From NCBI RefSeq assembly GCF_010894455.1, contig NZ_JAAIXY010000004.1, forward strand, positions 434,001 to 498,000: a DNA stretch of 64,000 nt, given 5' to 3'. The notes under the pieces are model-generated. The model was given only the letters and a program-made list of their open reading frames with translations, was not told where the DNA came from and did no database searches. This stretch comes from Myxococcus eversor. GTDB lineage: Bacteria; Myxococcota; Myxococcia; Myxococcales; Myxococcaceae. The position numbers and the translations under genes were made by a program. Below are positions 51,863 through 63,375 of this stretch, piece by piece (within the stretch, counting starts at the first letter, position 1; each line of letters opens with the position of its first letter).

Positions 51863-54109
51863 GTGGACGCGAAGGGTTATCTGCAGGAAGTGGGCACGCA
51901 GGTGAACGCCGACTTCGTCAAGAACCGTTCGATCCTGTCCTTCGAGGAGTACCTGTCGCTCTTCATCAACGATCCGCGCGCCCAGGCGCGGAACGCGGCG
52001 CAGTACCTCCGGGACGTGATGGACCATTTCGGCACGCAGCAGGTGCCGCACCCGACGGGGACGATTCGCCGCTTCAAGGTCTTCGACGCGGAGGGCAGTG
52101 ACAGGGACGGCCGGGTGGCGGGGCAGGAGGAGGTGCAGAACGCCATCTACCGGGTGCTCGGCAACTTCGTGCGCGCCGGCCGCATCAACAAGCTCATCTT
52201 CCTGCACGGCCCCAACGGCAGCGCCAAGTCCACGCTCGTCAACGCGCTCAAGTCCGGCATGGAGACGTACTCCTGGCTGCCGCAGGGCGCGCTCTACCGC
52301 ATCGCCTGGGTGTTCCCCTCGGAGAAGCTCATCAAGGGCTCCATCGGCTTCGGCGAGCGCACCGACGGCAACGGGGAGCTGACGACCTTCGCGCACCTGG
52401 AGGCGGAGAACATCGACCTGCGGATGCCGTGCGAGCTGAGAGATCATCCGATGTTCGCCATGCCTCCGGGCGAGCGGCGCAAGGTGCTGGAGGCGGCCCT
52501 GAAGAAGAAGGGGCTGGGCACCGGGGACGGGGAGTCGGGGGACTTCATCCTGTCCGACTACGTGCGGGACGGGGAGCTGTGCTCCAAGTGCCGCCGCATC
52601 TACACGGCGCTGCTCAACTCGTACAACGGCGACTGGCTGAAGGTGATGCGCCACGTCCAGGTGGAGCGCTTCTACGTGTCGCGCCGCTACCAGGTGGCCA
52701 CGGTGACGGTGGAGCCGCAGATGAGCGTGGACGCCGTCGTCCAGCAGATCACCGCGGACCGCACCCAGCTCAACGTGCCCGCGCCGCTGCACAGCACCGT
52801 CCTCTTCGAGCCGCACGGGCCACTGGTGCACGCCAACCGCGGCCTCATCGAGTACTCGGATCTGCTCAAGCGCCCGCTCGAGGCGTTCAAGTACTTGCTG
52901 GGCTTCAGCGAGACGAGCGAGGTGCCACTGGAGCCGTTCGTCCTCCAGTTGGACGAGGTGCTCATTGCCTCATCCAACGAGAAGCACCTGGGCGCCTTCA
53001 AGGAGCTGCCGGACTTCGCGTCGTTCAAGGGGAGAATCGAGCTGGTGCGCGTGCCCTACCTGCGCCGCTACCGCACCGAGCAGCAGATCTACGACACCCA
53101 GGTGTCCCCGACGACGGTGGGCAAGCACGTGGCGCCGCACGCGACGGCGCTGGCCGCGATGTGGGCGGTGCTCACTCGACTGAAGAAGCCCATTCCGGAC
53201 CGCTACCCCAGCGACGTGAAGGAACTCATCGACCACGTCACGCCGGTGGAGAAGCTGCACCTGTACGAGGAGGGCGCGCCGCCGGACCGGCTCAGCCTGG
53301 CCAACACCAAGGAGCTGCGCAAGCTGCGCGAGGAGCTCTTCACGGAGTCGGACTCGTACCCCAACTACGAGGGGCGCGTGGGCGCGAGCGCGCGCGAAAT
53401 CAAGACGGCGCTGTTCAACGCCGCGCAGAACCCCGACTACAAGTGCCTCAACGGACTGGCGGTGCTCGAGGAGCTGGAGTCCATCTGCAAGGACAAGAGC
53501 GTCTACGAGTTCCTGCTCCAGGAAGTCGTCGACGGCTACCACGACCATGAGGAGTTCGTGCGCGTCGTCGAGGCGGAGTACCTGGACCGCGTGGACACCG
53601 AGGTGCGCGAGTCCATGGGCCTGGTCTCCGAGGGCCAGTACCGCGAGCTGGTGGAGCGCTACATCCAGGGCGTCAGCCACTGGGTGCGCGGCGAGAAGAT
53701 GCGCAATCGAATCACGGGCGAGATGGAGAAGCCCGACGAACAGCGCATGCAGGAGGTGGAGGCCATCGTGATGCCGCGCGGAGAAGAGGTCTCCGAGTTC
53801 CGCCGCGGCCTCATCTCCTCCATTGGCGCGCACCGGCTGGACAACCCGGACCTGGCGATGGACTACCCGCGCATCTTCCCGGACATGTTCAAGCGCCTGC
53901 GAGACCACTACTTCGAGGAGCGCAAGCGGGTGCTGCGCAAGAACAAGGAGAACGTCCTCAAGTACCTCTCCGAGGACCGCAACCAGCTGTCGTCGCGCGA
54001 GCAGACGCAGGTGCAAAGCACGCTGAAGGCGATGGCGGAGCGCTACGGCTACTGCGAGTACTGCGCGAAGGACGCCATCCTGTTCCTGATGAAGAAGCGC
54101 TACGCGTGA
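51863..54109 (+). CDS. prkA: PrkA family serine protein kinase
   Basis: A 748-residue PrkA-like protein. The N-terminal AAA domain has Walker A GPNGSAKST (about 120) and the family regions GALYRIAWVFPSEKLIKG and CSKCRRIYTALL; the Cys pair is notable. The C-terminal PrkA domain runs from about 400 (PNYEGRVGASAREIKTALFNAAQN). PrkA proteins are described as Ser kinases linked to stationary phase or sporulation and often neighbour yeaH/spoVR genes, which are absent here. The start is GTG 51863 with AGGAG about 8 bases upstream. Length is above the Gram-negative norm of about 640, with extra residues around 195-215 and 280-330. Confidence 0.94.
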   Translation: MDAKGYLQEVGTQVNADFVKNRSILSFEEYLSLFINDPRAQARNAAQYLRDVMDHFGTQQVPHPTGTIRRFKVFDAEGSDRDGRVAGQEEVQNAIYRVLGNFVRAGRINKLIFLHGPNGSAKSTLVNALKSGMETYSWLPQGALYRIAWVFPSEKLIKGSIGFGERTDGNGELTTFAHLEAENIDLRMPCELRDHPMFAMPPGERRKVLEAALKKKGLGTGDGESGDFILSDYVRDGELCSKCRRIYTALLNSYNGDWLKVMRHVQVERFYVSRRYQVATVTVEPQMSVDAVVQQITADRTQLNVPAPLHSTVLFEPHGPLVHANRGLIEYSDLLKRPLEAFKYLLGFSETSEVPLEPFVLQLDEVLIASSNEKHLGAFKELPDFASFKGRIELVRVPYLRRYRTEQQIYDTQVSPTTVGKHVAPHATALAAMWAVLTRLKKPIPDRYPSDVKELIDHVTPVEKLHLYEEGAPPDRLSLANTKELRKLREELFTESDSYPNYEGRVGASAREIKTALFNAAQNPDYKCLNGLAVLEELESICKDKSVYEFLLQEVVDGYHDHEEFVRVVEAEYLDRVDTEVRESMGLVSEGQYRELVERYIQGVSHWVRGEKMRNRITGEMEKPDEQRMQEVEAIVMPRGEEVSEFRRGLISSIGAHRLDNPDLAMDYPRIFPDMFKRLRDHYFEERKRVLRKNKENVLKYLSEDRNQLSSREQTQVQSTLKAMAERYGYCEYCAKDAILFLMKKRYA

Positions 54110-54234
54110 AGCGCGGGCGAGCAGGCGACCGGCCCCTGTAGGGCGCCTGCTTTCCAATGGGGACGGGGCGTGGGGAAGATGGACGTCGCAAGCGAGTTCG
54201 CAGTCTCAGCGCCGTCCTTCTTCCTGGAGAGTCG

Positions 54235-55107
54235 ATGACCCGCTTCCTCCTGGGCGCCCCCGTCGCCCTGCTCGCCCTCGCGTCGTGTGCCGGCGCGTCT
54301 GTGCCCCCCGCCAGCGCTCCCGCGCCACGGGCGCCGCCGGAGGTGGTGCGGGTGTCCACGCCGGAGCCCGCGAGGCCGACGCGCAAGGAGATGGTGCGCC
54401 GCATCCTCCCGCACAACGTGCGCCTGCAAATCACCGAGGCGGACAAGGTGCGGCGCACGGCCTCCGGCGTGGTGGTGGGCTCCGAGCGGAGCGCTGACGG
54501 AGTAGTGGCCTGGGTCATCACCAATGCGCACGCGGTGGTGATGGATGACTTGAAGTCCCCCACGCTGAACGTGCTGGTGGACCAGCGCGCGGACGTGGAG
54601 ACGCACGTGGGCCAGGTGGTGGCCACCGGCCAGGTGCCGGACCTGGACCTGGCGCTCGTGAAGGTGCCGGGGCTTGCGCTGCCCGCGGTGGAGCTGGCGG
54701 ACGAGGCGGAGCTGGAGCTGGGAGAGGACGTCGTCGTGGCGGCGTCGCCCTATGGCCGCGCGCTGTCGTTGTCCGGCGGCATGCTGTCCCAGGTGGAGTG
54801 GGACCGGGAGTCCCGGCGTCCGAGGATGGTGAAGACGGACGCGCCCATCGGCTATGGCGCGTCGGGCGGCGGCATCTTCAGCCTGGAGACGGGGCGGCTG
54901 CTGGCCATCGTGGAGGGCTACCGCACGGCGCAGGTGGACTTCGCGGTGCGTGAGGAGAGCTACAGCTTCGACGTGCCCATGCCCGGCGAGACGTTCGCCG
55001 CGCCCAGCACCAAGGTGCGACAGTTCCTGCATGCCAAGGGCTTCGGGCGCCTGCTGGAGCGCAGTCTGCCTGGTGAGGGAGGCGTCGCTCACGCCGCCGG
55101 GCGCTGA
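54235..55107 (+). CDS. Trypsin-like serine protease lipoprotein
   Basis: A 290-residue exported protein. The signal peptide ends in lipobox LLALASC, and a Pro/Ala-rich linker precedes the domain. The chymotrypsin-fold triad is visible: His in ITNAHAVV, Asp in DLDLALVKV, and Ser in YGASGGGIF. There is no PDZ domain after the protease, unlike DegP/HtrA. ATG 54235 is chosen because GGAG lies 5 bases upstream and it gives the signal peptide. Probably a periplasmic or outer-membrane protease with narrow specificity; substrate unknown. It follows prkA on the same strand with 125 bases between. Confidence 0.88.
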   Translation: MTRFLLGAPVALLALASCAGASVPPASAPAPRAPPEVVRVSTPEPARPTRKEMVRRILPHNVRLQITEADKVRRTASGVVVGSERSADGVVAWVITNAHAVVMDDLKSPTLNVLVDQRADVETHVGQVVATGQVPDLDLALVKVPGLALPAVELADEAELELGEDVVVAASPYGRALSLSGGMLSQVEWDRESRRPRMVKTDAPIGYGASGGGIFSLETGRLLAIVEGYRTAQVDFAVREESYSFDVPMPGETFAAPSTKVRQFLHAKGFGRLLERSLPGEGGVAHAAGR

Positions 55108-55170
55108 GCCGCCTTTTTGTCGACAGCCGTCCGCCGCGCGCTACATCTGCCCGGGCCAGGAGGCGAGCGG

Positions 55171-55623
55171 ATGTCGGGACGTGTTTCGTGGGACCAGTAC
55201 TTCATGGATATCGCCAAGCAGGTGGCGACGCGGGCCACGTGTGATCGCAAGCACGTGGGAGCGGTCATCGTCCGTGGAAGAACCATCCTGTCCACCGGCT
55301 ACAACGGCTCCATCCGAGGCCTGGCCCACTGCGACGACGTGGGCCACATGATGGAGAACGGACACTGCGTGGCGACGGTGCACGCGGAGGCGAACGCCAT
55401 CATCCAGTCCGCCACCAACGGCGTGGCGATTGACGGGGCGACCATCTACACCACGGCCAGCCCCTGCTGGCCCTGCTTCAAGCTGATCGCCAACGCGGGC
55501 CTCGTCCGCATCGTCTTCGGCGAGTTCTATCGGGATCCGCGCATCTTCGAAGTGGCCTCCCAGCTCAAGCTGGAGCTGGTGGGCCTGGGCGAGGGCGCGC
55601 GTCCTCCCGCGACCTCGACCTGA
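55171..55623 (+). CDS. Deoxycytidylate (dCMP) deaminase family protein
   Basis: A 150-residue cytidine/deoxycytidylate deaminase-fold protein. The zinc site is HAEANAI (His ligand and catalytic Glu) and SPCWPC (two Cys ligands). STGYNGSIRGLAHCDD is typical of ComEB/dCMP deaminases. These convert dCMP to dUMP for thymidylate synthesis. ATG 55171 has a strong AGGAGG 7 bases upstream; a longer frame from 55117 is not supported. Fold and family are secure, the exact substrate less so. Confidence 0.93.
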   Translation: MSGRVSWDQYFMDIAKQVATRATCDRKHVGAVIVRGRTILSTGYNGSIRGLAHCDDVGHMMENGHCVATVHAEANAIIQSATNGVAIDGATIYTTASPCWPCFKLIANAGLVRIVFGEFYRDPRIFEVASQLKLELVGLGEGARPPATST

Positions 55624-55706
55624 AGAGGCTGCCTGCGAGCACCTCGGAAAACGTCACCTGCGCAACACTCTGGAGTCATCGCAAGTGGGCGACTCCACTC
55701 GGGAAT

Positions 55707-55745
55707 TTGCCGTGTCCGGCAAGAATTACCGACCCAGGGTTGACG
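55707..55745 (+). promoter_or_regulatory. Palindrome and -35-like element upstream of the kinase/NtrC pair
   Basis: TTGCCG (55707-55712) and CGGCAA (55717-55722) form a perfect 6-bp inverted repeat with a 4-base spacer. TTGACG at 55740-55745 is a 5-of-6 -35 match; the expected -10 position (CTAACT/TAACTC) is poor. A further TTGCCGG lies at 55769. Candidate promoter/operator only. Confidence 0.3.
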
Positions 55746-55824
55746 TTGTGCAACAGGCTCCCTAACTCTTGCCGGCGGTGGGGTGGCGGCGGGAGAGGGA
55801 GACGAAAAACCCGAGGAGTTTCCG

Positions 55825-56505
55825 TTGGTTAGCTCGACGGCTGTGTCCAGTAGCGTGGTGCGTGTCCAGGAAGCGACGGATCCCGTGGTGGGCGCTGCCC
55901 GCTATGGCGCCGTGCAGACGCTGATGGACAGCCTGCTGCACGACGTCCGCAACCCACTCAATGCGATGGCCATCCACCTGGAGGTGCTGTCGGAGAAGCT
56001 GAAGGCGGAGACCGGCCAGGTGCCGCCGTCGCAGGAGAAGAACCTCAAGGCGCTGCGCGACCAGATTCAACGCGTGGATGGAATCTTGAGGCAGTTCTCC
56101 GACTTCATCGTTACTCGGGGTGGCACGGCGGGCGAGGTCGACCTGTCGGACGCGACGACGCGGGCGCTGGGCGTGGTGGCGCACGAGGGACGCAAGCGAC
56201 GGGCCACGGTGCAGGTGGCCGTGGAGGCGGGCGTGCTGGTGCGCCTGGCGGACACTTCCGAGCTGGGCTTCTTCGTCATCCAGGCGTTGCTGCGGGGCTT
56301 CCGGCGGGCGGAAGGCGGGGGCTCGGTGCGCGTGACGGTGCGCGCGGAGGGCTCCGTGGCGGTGCTGGAGGTGGAGGACACCGGGGGCGACAGCTCACCG
56401 GAACATGCTGACGCGGTGGCGGCCCTGGGGCTGCGCTGTTCGCAGTTGGGCGTGGACCTGCACGTCCGTGGTGGTTCCTGCCGACTCATCTTCCCTCGCG
56501 CTTGA
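55825..56505 (+). CDS. Histidine kinase-like protein with degenerate ATPase domain
   Basis: A 226-residue cytoplasmic protein. The HisKA-type motif LLHDVRNPLNAMAIHLEV has the phospho-acceptor His. The following HATPase region is weak: the N-box Asn is not recognisable (FFVIQALLRGFRRA), the G1 box reads EDTGGDSS, and the lid/G2 segment is shortened to AALGLRC. It may phosphotransfer without binding ATP well, or act as a dimeric phosphotransfer scaffold. I prefer TTG 55825, with GAGGAG 6 bases upstream; GTG 55783 is an alternative. The NtrC-type regulator starts 78 bases downstream and is the probable partner. No sensor domain. Confidence 0.8.
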   Translation: MVSSTAVSSSVVRVQEATDPVVGAARYGAVQTLMDSLLHDVRNPLNAMAIHLEVLSEKLKAETGQVPPSQEKNLKALRDQIQRVDGILRQFSDFIVTRGGTAGEVDLSDATTRALGVVAHEGRKRRATVQVAVEAGVLVRLADTSELGFFVIQALLRGFRRAEGGGSVRVTVRAEGSVAVLEVEDTGGDSSPEHADAVAALGLRCSQLGVDLHVRGGSCRLIFPRA

Positions 56506-56583
56506 GGGCTGTACCGGGCGCCAGGCTTCTCCTTCAGAGTCATCCCCCATTCGCGTCACGACGCAGTACCGGAGGTCTTCATC

Positions 56584-58029
<1,446 letters not shown>

Positions 58030-58046
58030 CCTGACGGGTAGGAAAT

Positions 58047-58085
58047 CCCCTCCGGATTCCGCGCTGTTGGAGCGGCTCGGAGGGG
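58047..58085 (+). terminator. Terminator after the NtrC-type gene
   Basis: CCCCTCCG (58047-58054) pairs with CGGAGGGG (58078-58085). Inside, CCGC (58059-58062) pairs with GCGG (58072-58075). The stem lies 18 bases past the stop codon and should end the kinase/NtrC transcript. Confidence 0.65.
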
Positions 58086-58152
58086 GCGTCAAGAAGGCCT
58101 CGCCAGGAGGTGCCGAGAGGGGCCGACCCTCCGCGAAACCCCGCGTCAATTC

Positions 58153-58182
58153 TTGACTTTTGACCTCTGGACAAGGGATTCT
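58153..58182 (+). promoter_or_regulatory. Candidate promoter of the ArsA-like ATPase gene
   Basis: TTGACT (58153-58158) is a 5-of-6 match to -35. GATTCT (58177-58182) at 18 bases spacing is a weak -10 (3 of 6). It lies 137 bases before the ATG within an AT-rich patch in an otherwise GC-rich 289-base gap. Confidence 0.35.
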
Positions 58183-58318
58183 GTGGTCGACTCCCACCCA
58201 CAGGGATGGCCCGGCCGTACAGGTCGACGCACCGGGCAGACTCCGACGCCTTCTTCACGGCAAATCAGGAGTGTGCATCAGAGTGCCGCCGGGGGGGCAC
58301 AAGGAAGGCCACAACGCA

Positions 58319-60286
58319 ATGAGCGACGCGCGAGTTCTTCACTTCTTCGGCGGCAAGGGCGGCGTCGGCAAGACGACGCTCGCGGCGGCGTACGCGTTGC
58401 GGTTGTCGGAGGAGGTCCCGAAGGAACGGGTGTTGCTCGTTTCGCTGGATCCGGTGCGCTCCCTGTCGGATCTGCTGAAGAAGAAGCTCACCGCGAAGCC
58501 CTCGAAGCTGGTGGCGGGCAAGGGTGAGGGTGGTGTCTGGGCCCTGGAGCTGGAGCCGGCCGCGCTGCTCAAGCCGTTCCTGGCGGACTACCTGCCCGCG
58601 CTGAAGAAGGCCGCTGGCAAGGGCACCCACTTCTCCGAGGAGGAGCTGGGCTCGCTGTATCAGCAGGCCGTCCCCGGGCTGGAGGAGCTGGTGGGGCTCT
58701 TCCACGTGGTGTCGCTGCTGGAAGGTGAGGATTTCGACCGGGTGGTCGTGGACTGCTCGCCCACGAGCCACACGCTGCGCCTGTTCGACCTGCCGGTGGG
58801 GCTGCGCAAGTTCCTGGGCCTGGTGAAGGCGGGCGGAGACAAGCCGGCGGCGTCCACGGGCAAGGGCAAGAAGGCCGAAGCCGCCGCGGCGGAGCCGACC
58901 TACCTGGAAGCGCTGGGGCAGAAGGCGGAGAAGCTGCTGGGGCTGCTGAAGGACCCCGTGCGCACCGCGTTCCACCTGGTGGCGCTGGCCGAGCCGGTCC
59001 CCGAGGCGCAGACGCGAATGCTCTTCACCCAGCTGCGCGAGCGCGGGCTGCCGGTGACGGAGATCGTCGTCAACCAGGTGGAGGACCGCGAGGGTTGCCC
59101 CGCGTGTCAGGGCCGCCGGGGGCTGCAGGCGCCGCACGTGCGCAAGTTCCAGGCGCTGGACAAGGTCGTGCCGGTCCACCTGCTGGGCCGCCGTGAAGTG
59201 GCGCCGCGCGGGCTGGACGGCGTGGGCCTGCTGGCCAAGGCGTGGGCGGGTGGCAAGGAGACGAAGGCGCTGGAGTTCGCCGCCGCGGAGGGCCCTCCGG
59301 CCCTGGTGCGCGCGCCGTCCATGCCGCCCATCGCCGCGCCGCCGCTGCCGCCCACCCGGCTCATCTTCTTCGTGGGGCAGGGCGGAGTGGGCAAGAGCTC
59401 CTGCGCCGCCGCCGCCGCCGTGACGCTGACGGAGAAGGAGGGGCCGGTGCTCCTCATCTCCACGGATCCGGCGCACTCGCTGTCGGACGTGCTCCAGAGC
59501 CGGCTGACGGACACCGAGACGCAGGTGAAGGGCACCAAGGGCCTGTACGCGCGCGAGCTGGACATGGCGGGTTGGTTCAACGCCCTGCGCAAACGGCTCA
59601 AGGAGAAGGCGGAGAAGGCCTTCGAGGGCGCGCCCAAGGCGGGCAGTGAAGTGCCCGCGGATCTGCTCTACCTGCGCAACCTCCTGGAGTGCGCGCCCCC
59701 GGGCATCGACGAGCTGGCGGCGATGAGCGTGCTCACCGACGCGCTGGTGCAGGAGCGCTTCAAGCGCATCGTCGTGGACTCGTCGCCGGTGGTGAGCTCC
59801 GTGCGCGTCGTCGAGCTGGCGGAGACGGCGAAGACGTGGCTGGGCGCGCTGCACACCGTGCTCAACAAGCACCGGGCCAAGGGCCTGGGCGAGCTGGCGG
59901 ACGACATCGCGGGGATGATCAAGCACGCGAAGCGCTTCGAGGAGGCGCTGGCGTCTCCCACCGAGGCGCGCTTCGTCGTCGTCACGCGCGGCGAGGAACT
60001 GGCCGCGTCCCGCACCGAGCGCGTGGTGGAGTACCTGAAGGAGCGCAAGCTCCCGGTGGAGCGCATCCTCGTCAACCGCGTGGGCCCCAAGTCCACCTGC
60101 GAGAAGTGCGAGAACCGCCGCAAGCTGGAGCTCAACGCGGCGAAGGCCATCGAGAAGAAGCTGGGCCTGCCCGTCACCATGGCGCCGGCGCTCGGTCGTC
60201 ACCCGGCCGGGCTGCGCGAGCTGAAGGCGTTCCGGACGGCGTGGTACGCGCTGTCTCCGCCGGCCGCGAAGATCAAGGCGGCTTGA
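58319..60286 (+). CDS. Tandem ArsA/Get3-like ATPase
   Basis: A 655-residue protein with two homologous ATPase halves. The first has a deviant-Walker P-loop GGKGGVGKTT (11-20), the second GQGGVGKSS (about 355). Each half has a DP-type switch (VSLDPVRSLSDLL; ISTDPAHSLSDVL), a VVDCSP or VVDSSP strand, and a CxxC pair (GCPACQGRR; TCEKCENRR). The CxxC pairs recall the zinc-binding dimer motif of Get3 rather than the arsenite Cys of bacterial ArsA. No arsR, arsB or arsC is nearby, so arsenite pumping is doubtful. Targeting of membrane proteins or another client role is possible but unproven. ATG 58319 gives the natural N-terminus. The first half carries a Lys/Ala-rich insert near residues 178-195. 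Confidence 0.9.
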   Translation: MSDARVLHFFGGKGGVGKTTLAAAYALRLSEEVPKERVLLVSLDPVRSLSDLLKKKLTAKPSKLVAGKGEGGVWALELEPAALLKPFLADYLPALKKAAGKGTHFSEEELGSLYQQAVPGLEELVGLFHVVSLLEGEDFDRVVVDCSPTSHTLRLFDLPVGLRKFLGLVKAGGDKPAASTGKGKKAEAAAAEPTYLEALGQKAEKLLGLLKDPVRTAFHLVALAEPVPEAQTRMLFTQLRERGLPVTEIVVNQVEDREGCPACQGRRGLQAPHVRKFQALDKVVPVHLLGRREVAPRGLDGVGLLAKAWAGGKETKALEFAAAEGPPALVRAPSMPPIAAPPLPPTRLIFFVGQGGVGKSSCAAAAAVTLTEKEGPVLLISTDPAHSLSDVLQSRLTDTETQVKGTKGLYARELDMAGWFNALRKRLKEKAEKAFEGAPKAGSEVPADLLYLRNLLECAPPGIDELAAMSVLTDALVQERFKRIVVDSSPVVSSVRVVELAETAKTWLGALHTVLNKHRAKGLGELADDIAGMIKHAKRFEEALASPTEARFVVVTRGEELAASRTERVVEYLKERKLPVERILVNRVGPKSTCEKCENRRKLELNAAKAIEKKLGLPVTMAPALGRHPAGLRELKAFRTAWYALSPPAAKIKAA

Positions 60287-60294
60287 AGCAGCGA

Positions 60295-60331
60295 GGTGGG
60301 GGCCCCGCCATGGTGCTGGTGGCCTCCCACC
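60295..60331 (+). terminator. Stem-loop after the ArsA-like gene
   Basis: GGTGGG (60295-60300) pairs with CCCACC (60326-60331), with further GCC/GGC pairing inside. It lies 8 bases after the stop and is followed by CGTAAAACG rather than a T-run. Confidence 0.4.
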
Positions 60332-60448
60332 CGTAAAACGCCCGCCGAGGCCCGTTCCCGTCCGCCCCCGCTGGCACCTTGGCCCTCTCGCATGGGCGGG
60401 CCAATCACTCATCTCCAGGTGTTGGTGTAGGCGTGCGAGGCCCGTCAT

Positions 60449-60476
60449 CCCGAGTGATGGCTGGTCAGCACTCGGG
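60449..60476. terminator. Terminator for the TPR-protein gene (convergent region)
   Basis: CCCGAGTG (60449-60456) and CACTCGGG (60469-60476) form a perfect 8-bp stem with a 12-base loop, 11 bases beyond the minus-strand stop. The rest of the 201-base gap between convergent genes shows no gene. Confidence 0.6.
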
Positions 60477-60487
60477 CGCGTGACGTC

Positions 60488-61186
60488 TCAGGCGTCGCAC
60501 TCCGAGGGCGCATCGGTGAACGTTCCGAGCTTGGGGAAGGTGAGCGCTCCCGCCTCCGTCAGCGTTCCCGTGACGGGGGCCTCTCCTTTCAGGCGCAGCT
60601 CCACCTGTCGGCCTTTCACCGTGTACGTGCCTCCCAGCTCGATTCGCTGGGCCTGGCCGTTCACGTCCACGGCGCGCGTCTTGAGGACGGCCTTGCCTCG
60701 GGTATTGAAGCGCAGCGCCTGGGTGCTCCCGTAGACGCCGACGCCCGGGCCGAACCAGGAGACGTCGCGCAGCAGGAAGGGCACGTCCGCCTCGCGCTCC
60801 GGGACGCGCCCCAGCAGCCGTTGCCAGCCCAGCGTGTCGCGGATGCCGTCGAAATCCGTGTCCTGGCGGGCGCGGACGAGCCGCCGCGCGTCCAGCCGCA
60901 CCGCCTGGGAGAGGTGCTCGACGATGACGTCCCGGTGGGCGCCGTACTCGCACACCTGGCCCTTCTTGCGCAGGACGCCCAGCGTGGCGGCGGCGTTGTA
61001 GCGGGGCAGGGCGTAGGCCGGGTCCTCCTTGGCGGACGCCTGGAACTTCTCCAGGGCCTCCGGGTAGCGCCCGGCCTGGTACAGGCGGAAGCCCTCGGTG
61101 TTGAGGGCCTTGGCGGAAGGAGGGGGCGCCTGGGGGGCCGGAGAGGTGTTCAGCGCCAGGACGAGCAGCGGCAGGGCAAGAAACAT
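60488..61186 (-). CDS. Exported TPR-containing hypothetical protein
   Basis: A 232-residue protein with an N-terminal signal-like segment (FLALPLLVLALNTSPAPQA), so it is probably periplasmic. Residues about 25-65 form a TPR-like unit (NTEGFRLYQAGRYPEALEKF, AYALPRYNAAATLGVL). The C-terminal half looks like a small beta-rich domain (GGTYTVKGRQVELRLKGEA, LTFPKLGTFTD) similar in pattern to lipocalin-like strands. I do not recognise the family. Divergent from accA with 102 bases between, where no strong promoter stands out. Confidence 0.72.
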   Translation of the reverse strand: MFLALPLLVLALNTSPAPQAPPPSAKALNTEGFRLYQAGRYPEALEKFQASAKEDPAYALPRYNAAATLGVLRKKGQVCEYGAHRDVIVEHLSQAVRLDARRLVRARQDTDFDGIRDTLGWQRLLGRVPEREADVPFLLRDVSWFGPGVGVYGSTQALRFNTRGKAVLKTRAVDVNGQAQRIELGGTYTVKGRQVELRLKGEAPVTGTLTEAGALTFPKLGTFTDAPSECDA

Positions 61187-61288
61187 GGCGCTCCGAATGG
61201 GACGGAAGGTGTCCGACAGCGTGACACGGTGCGGTGCGTAACCGCTTGCGCGTTGAAAGGTGCCTTACCCTGGTGCTAGTTCCGCGCC

Positions 61289-62257
<969 letters not shown>

Positions 62258-62283
62258 GGCACGACTCCAAGGCCCCCACCACC

Positions 62284-63375
62284 ATGCGACCTCTCGTTCC
62301 TTCCCATGTCGAGACGCTCAAGCCGTACGTGCCGGGCAAGCCCATCGAGGAGACCGAGCGCGAGTTCGGCCTGACGGGTGTCATCAAGCTCGCCTCCAAC
62401 GAGAACCCGCTGGGGCCCTCCCCGCGCGCGCTGGAGGCCATGCGGCTGGCGGCAACCCAGGTGCATCTGTATCCGGATGCCACGTCATTCCATCTGGTGC
62501 GCCGGCTGGCCGCGTCCCTGGGCGTGCAGCCGCAAGAGGTGGTGCTGGGCAGCGGCTCCAACGAGCTGATTGAACTGCTCATCCGCACCTTCACCACGCC
62601 GGAGGACGAAATCCTCCTGTGCAAGAACTCCTTCTCCGCGTACCGCATCTCCGCGCAGGCCCACGGGCGGCCCTTCGTGGAGGTGCCCATGCGCGAGGGC
62701 TTCCAGTACGACTTGGAAGCCATGGCGCGCGCGGTGACGTCGCGCACGCGGCTCATCTTCCTGGCCAACCCGGACAACCCCACGGGCACCGCGTTCGGCC
62801 GGAAGGAGCTGGAGACGTTCCTGGCGGCGGTGCCTCCCGAGGTGCTGATTGCCTACGACGAGGCCTACTTCGAGTTCGTCGACTGGCCCGACTATGTCAG
62901 CGGCGTGGAGCTCTTCCGGCGCTATCCGAACGTCGTGGCGCTGCGCACCTTCAGCAAGATTCACGGGCTGGCGGGCATTCGCCTGGGCTACGGCGTGATG
63001 GACGCGAAGCTCGCCATGTACCTGCAGCGCACGCGCATGCCGTTCAACCTGACGGTGGTGGCGCAGGCGGCGGGCCTGGCGGCGCTGGAGGACACCGAGC
63101 ACGTGAAGCGCACGCGGGAGAACAACCGCGCGGGCCTGCGCTACTTCGAGGCGGAGCTGCCGAAGCTGGGCATCTCCCTCACGAAGAGCCACGCGAACTT
63201 CGTGTTCGCGGACTTCCGCCGCTCCTCCACCGAGCTGTACGAATTGCTCCTGCGCAAGGGCGTCATCGTCCGGCCCTTCGCGGGCGGGGGCTTCCCCACC
63301 TGTCTGCGCATCTCCGTGGGGACGGCGTCGGAGAACGAGCGGTGCGTGAACGCACTGAGAGAGGTGCTCGCGTGA
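62284..63375 (+). CDS. hisC: Histidinol-phosphate aminotransferase
   Basis: A 363-residue PLP enzyme of fold type I that transaminates imidazole-acetol phosphate in histidine synthesis. Visible features are KLASNENPLGPSP, YPDATSFHLVRRLAASLG, ANPDNPTGTAF with the PLP-contacting Asn, AYDEAYFEF with the Asp that holds the pyridine nitrogen, and TFSKIHGLAGIRLGY with the PLP Lys. Other his genes are absent here, so it may double in tyrosine/phenylalanine transamination as many HisC do. It lies 26 bases after accA and overlaps cmk by 4 bases (GTGA). Confidence 0.96.
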   Translation: MRPLVPSHVETLKPYVPGKPIEETEREFGLTGVIKLASNENPLGPSPRALEAMRLAATQVHLYPDATSFHLVRRLAASLGVQPQEVVLGSGSNELIELLIRTFTTPEDEILLCKNSFSAYRISAQAHGRPFVEVPMREGFQYDLEAMARAVTSRTRLIFLANPDNPTGTAFGRKELETFLAAVPPEVLIAYDEAYFEFVDWPDYVSGVELFRRYPNVVALRTFSKIHGLAGIRLGYGVMDAKLAMYLQRTRMPFNLTVVAQAAGLAALEDTEHVKRTRENNRAGLRYFEAELPKLGISLTKSHANFVFADFRRSSTELYELLLRKGVIVRPFAGGGFPTCLRISVGTASENERCVNALREVLA

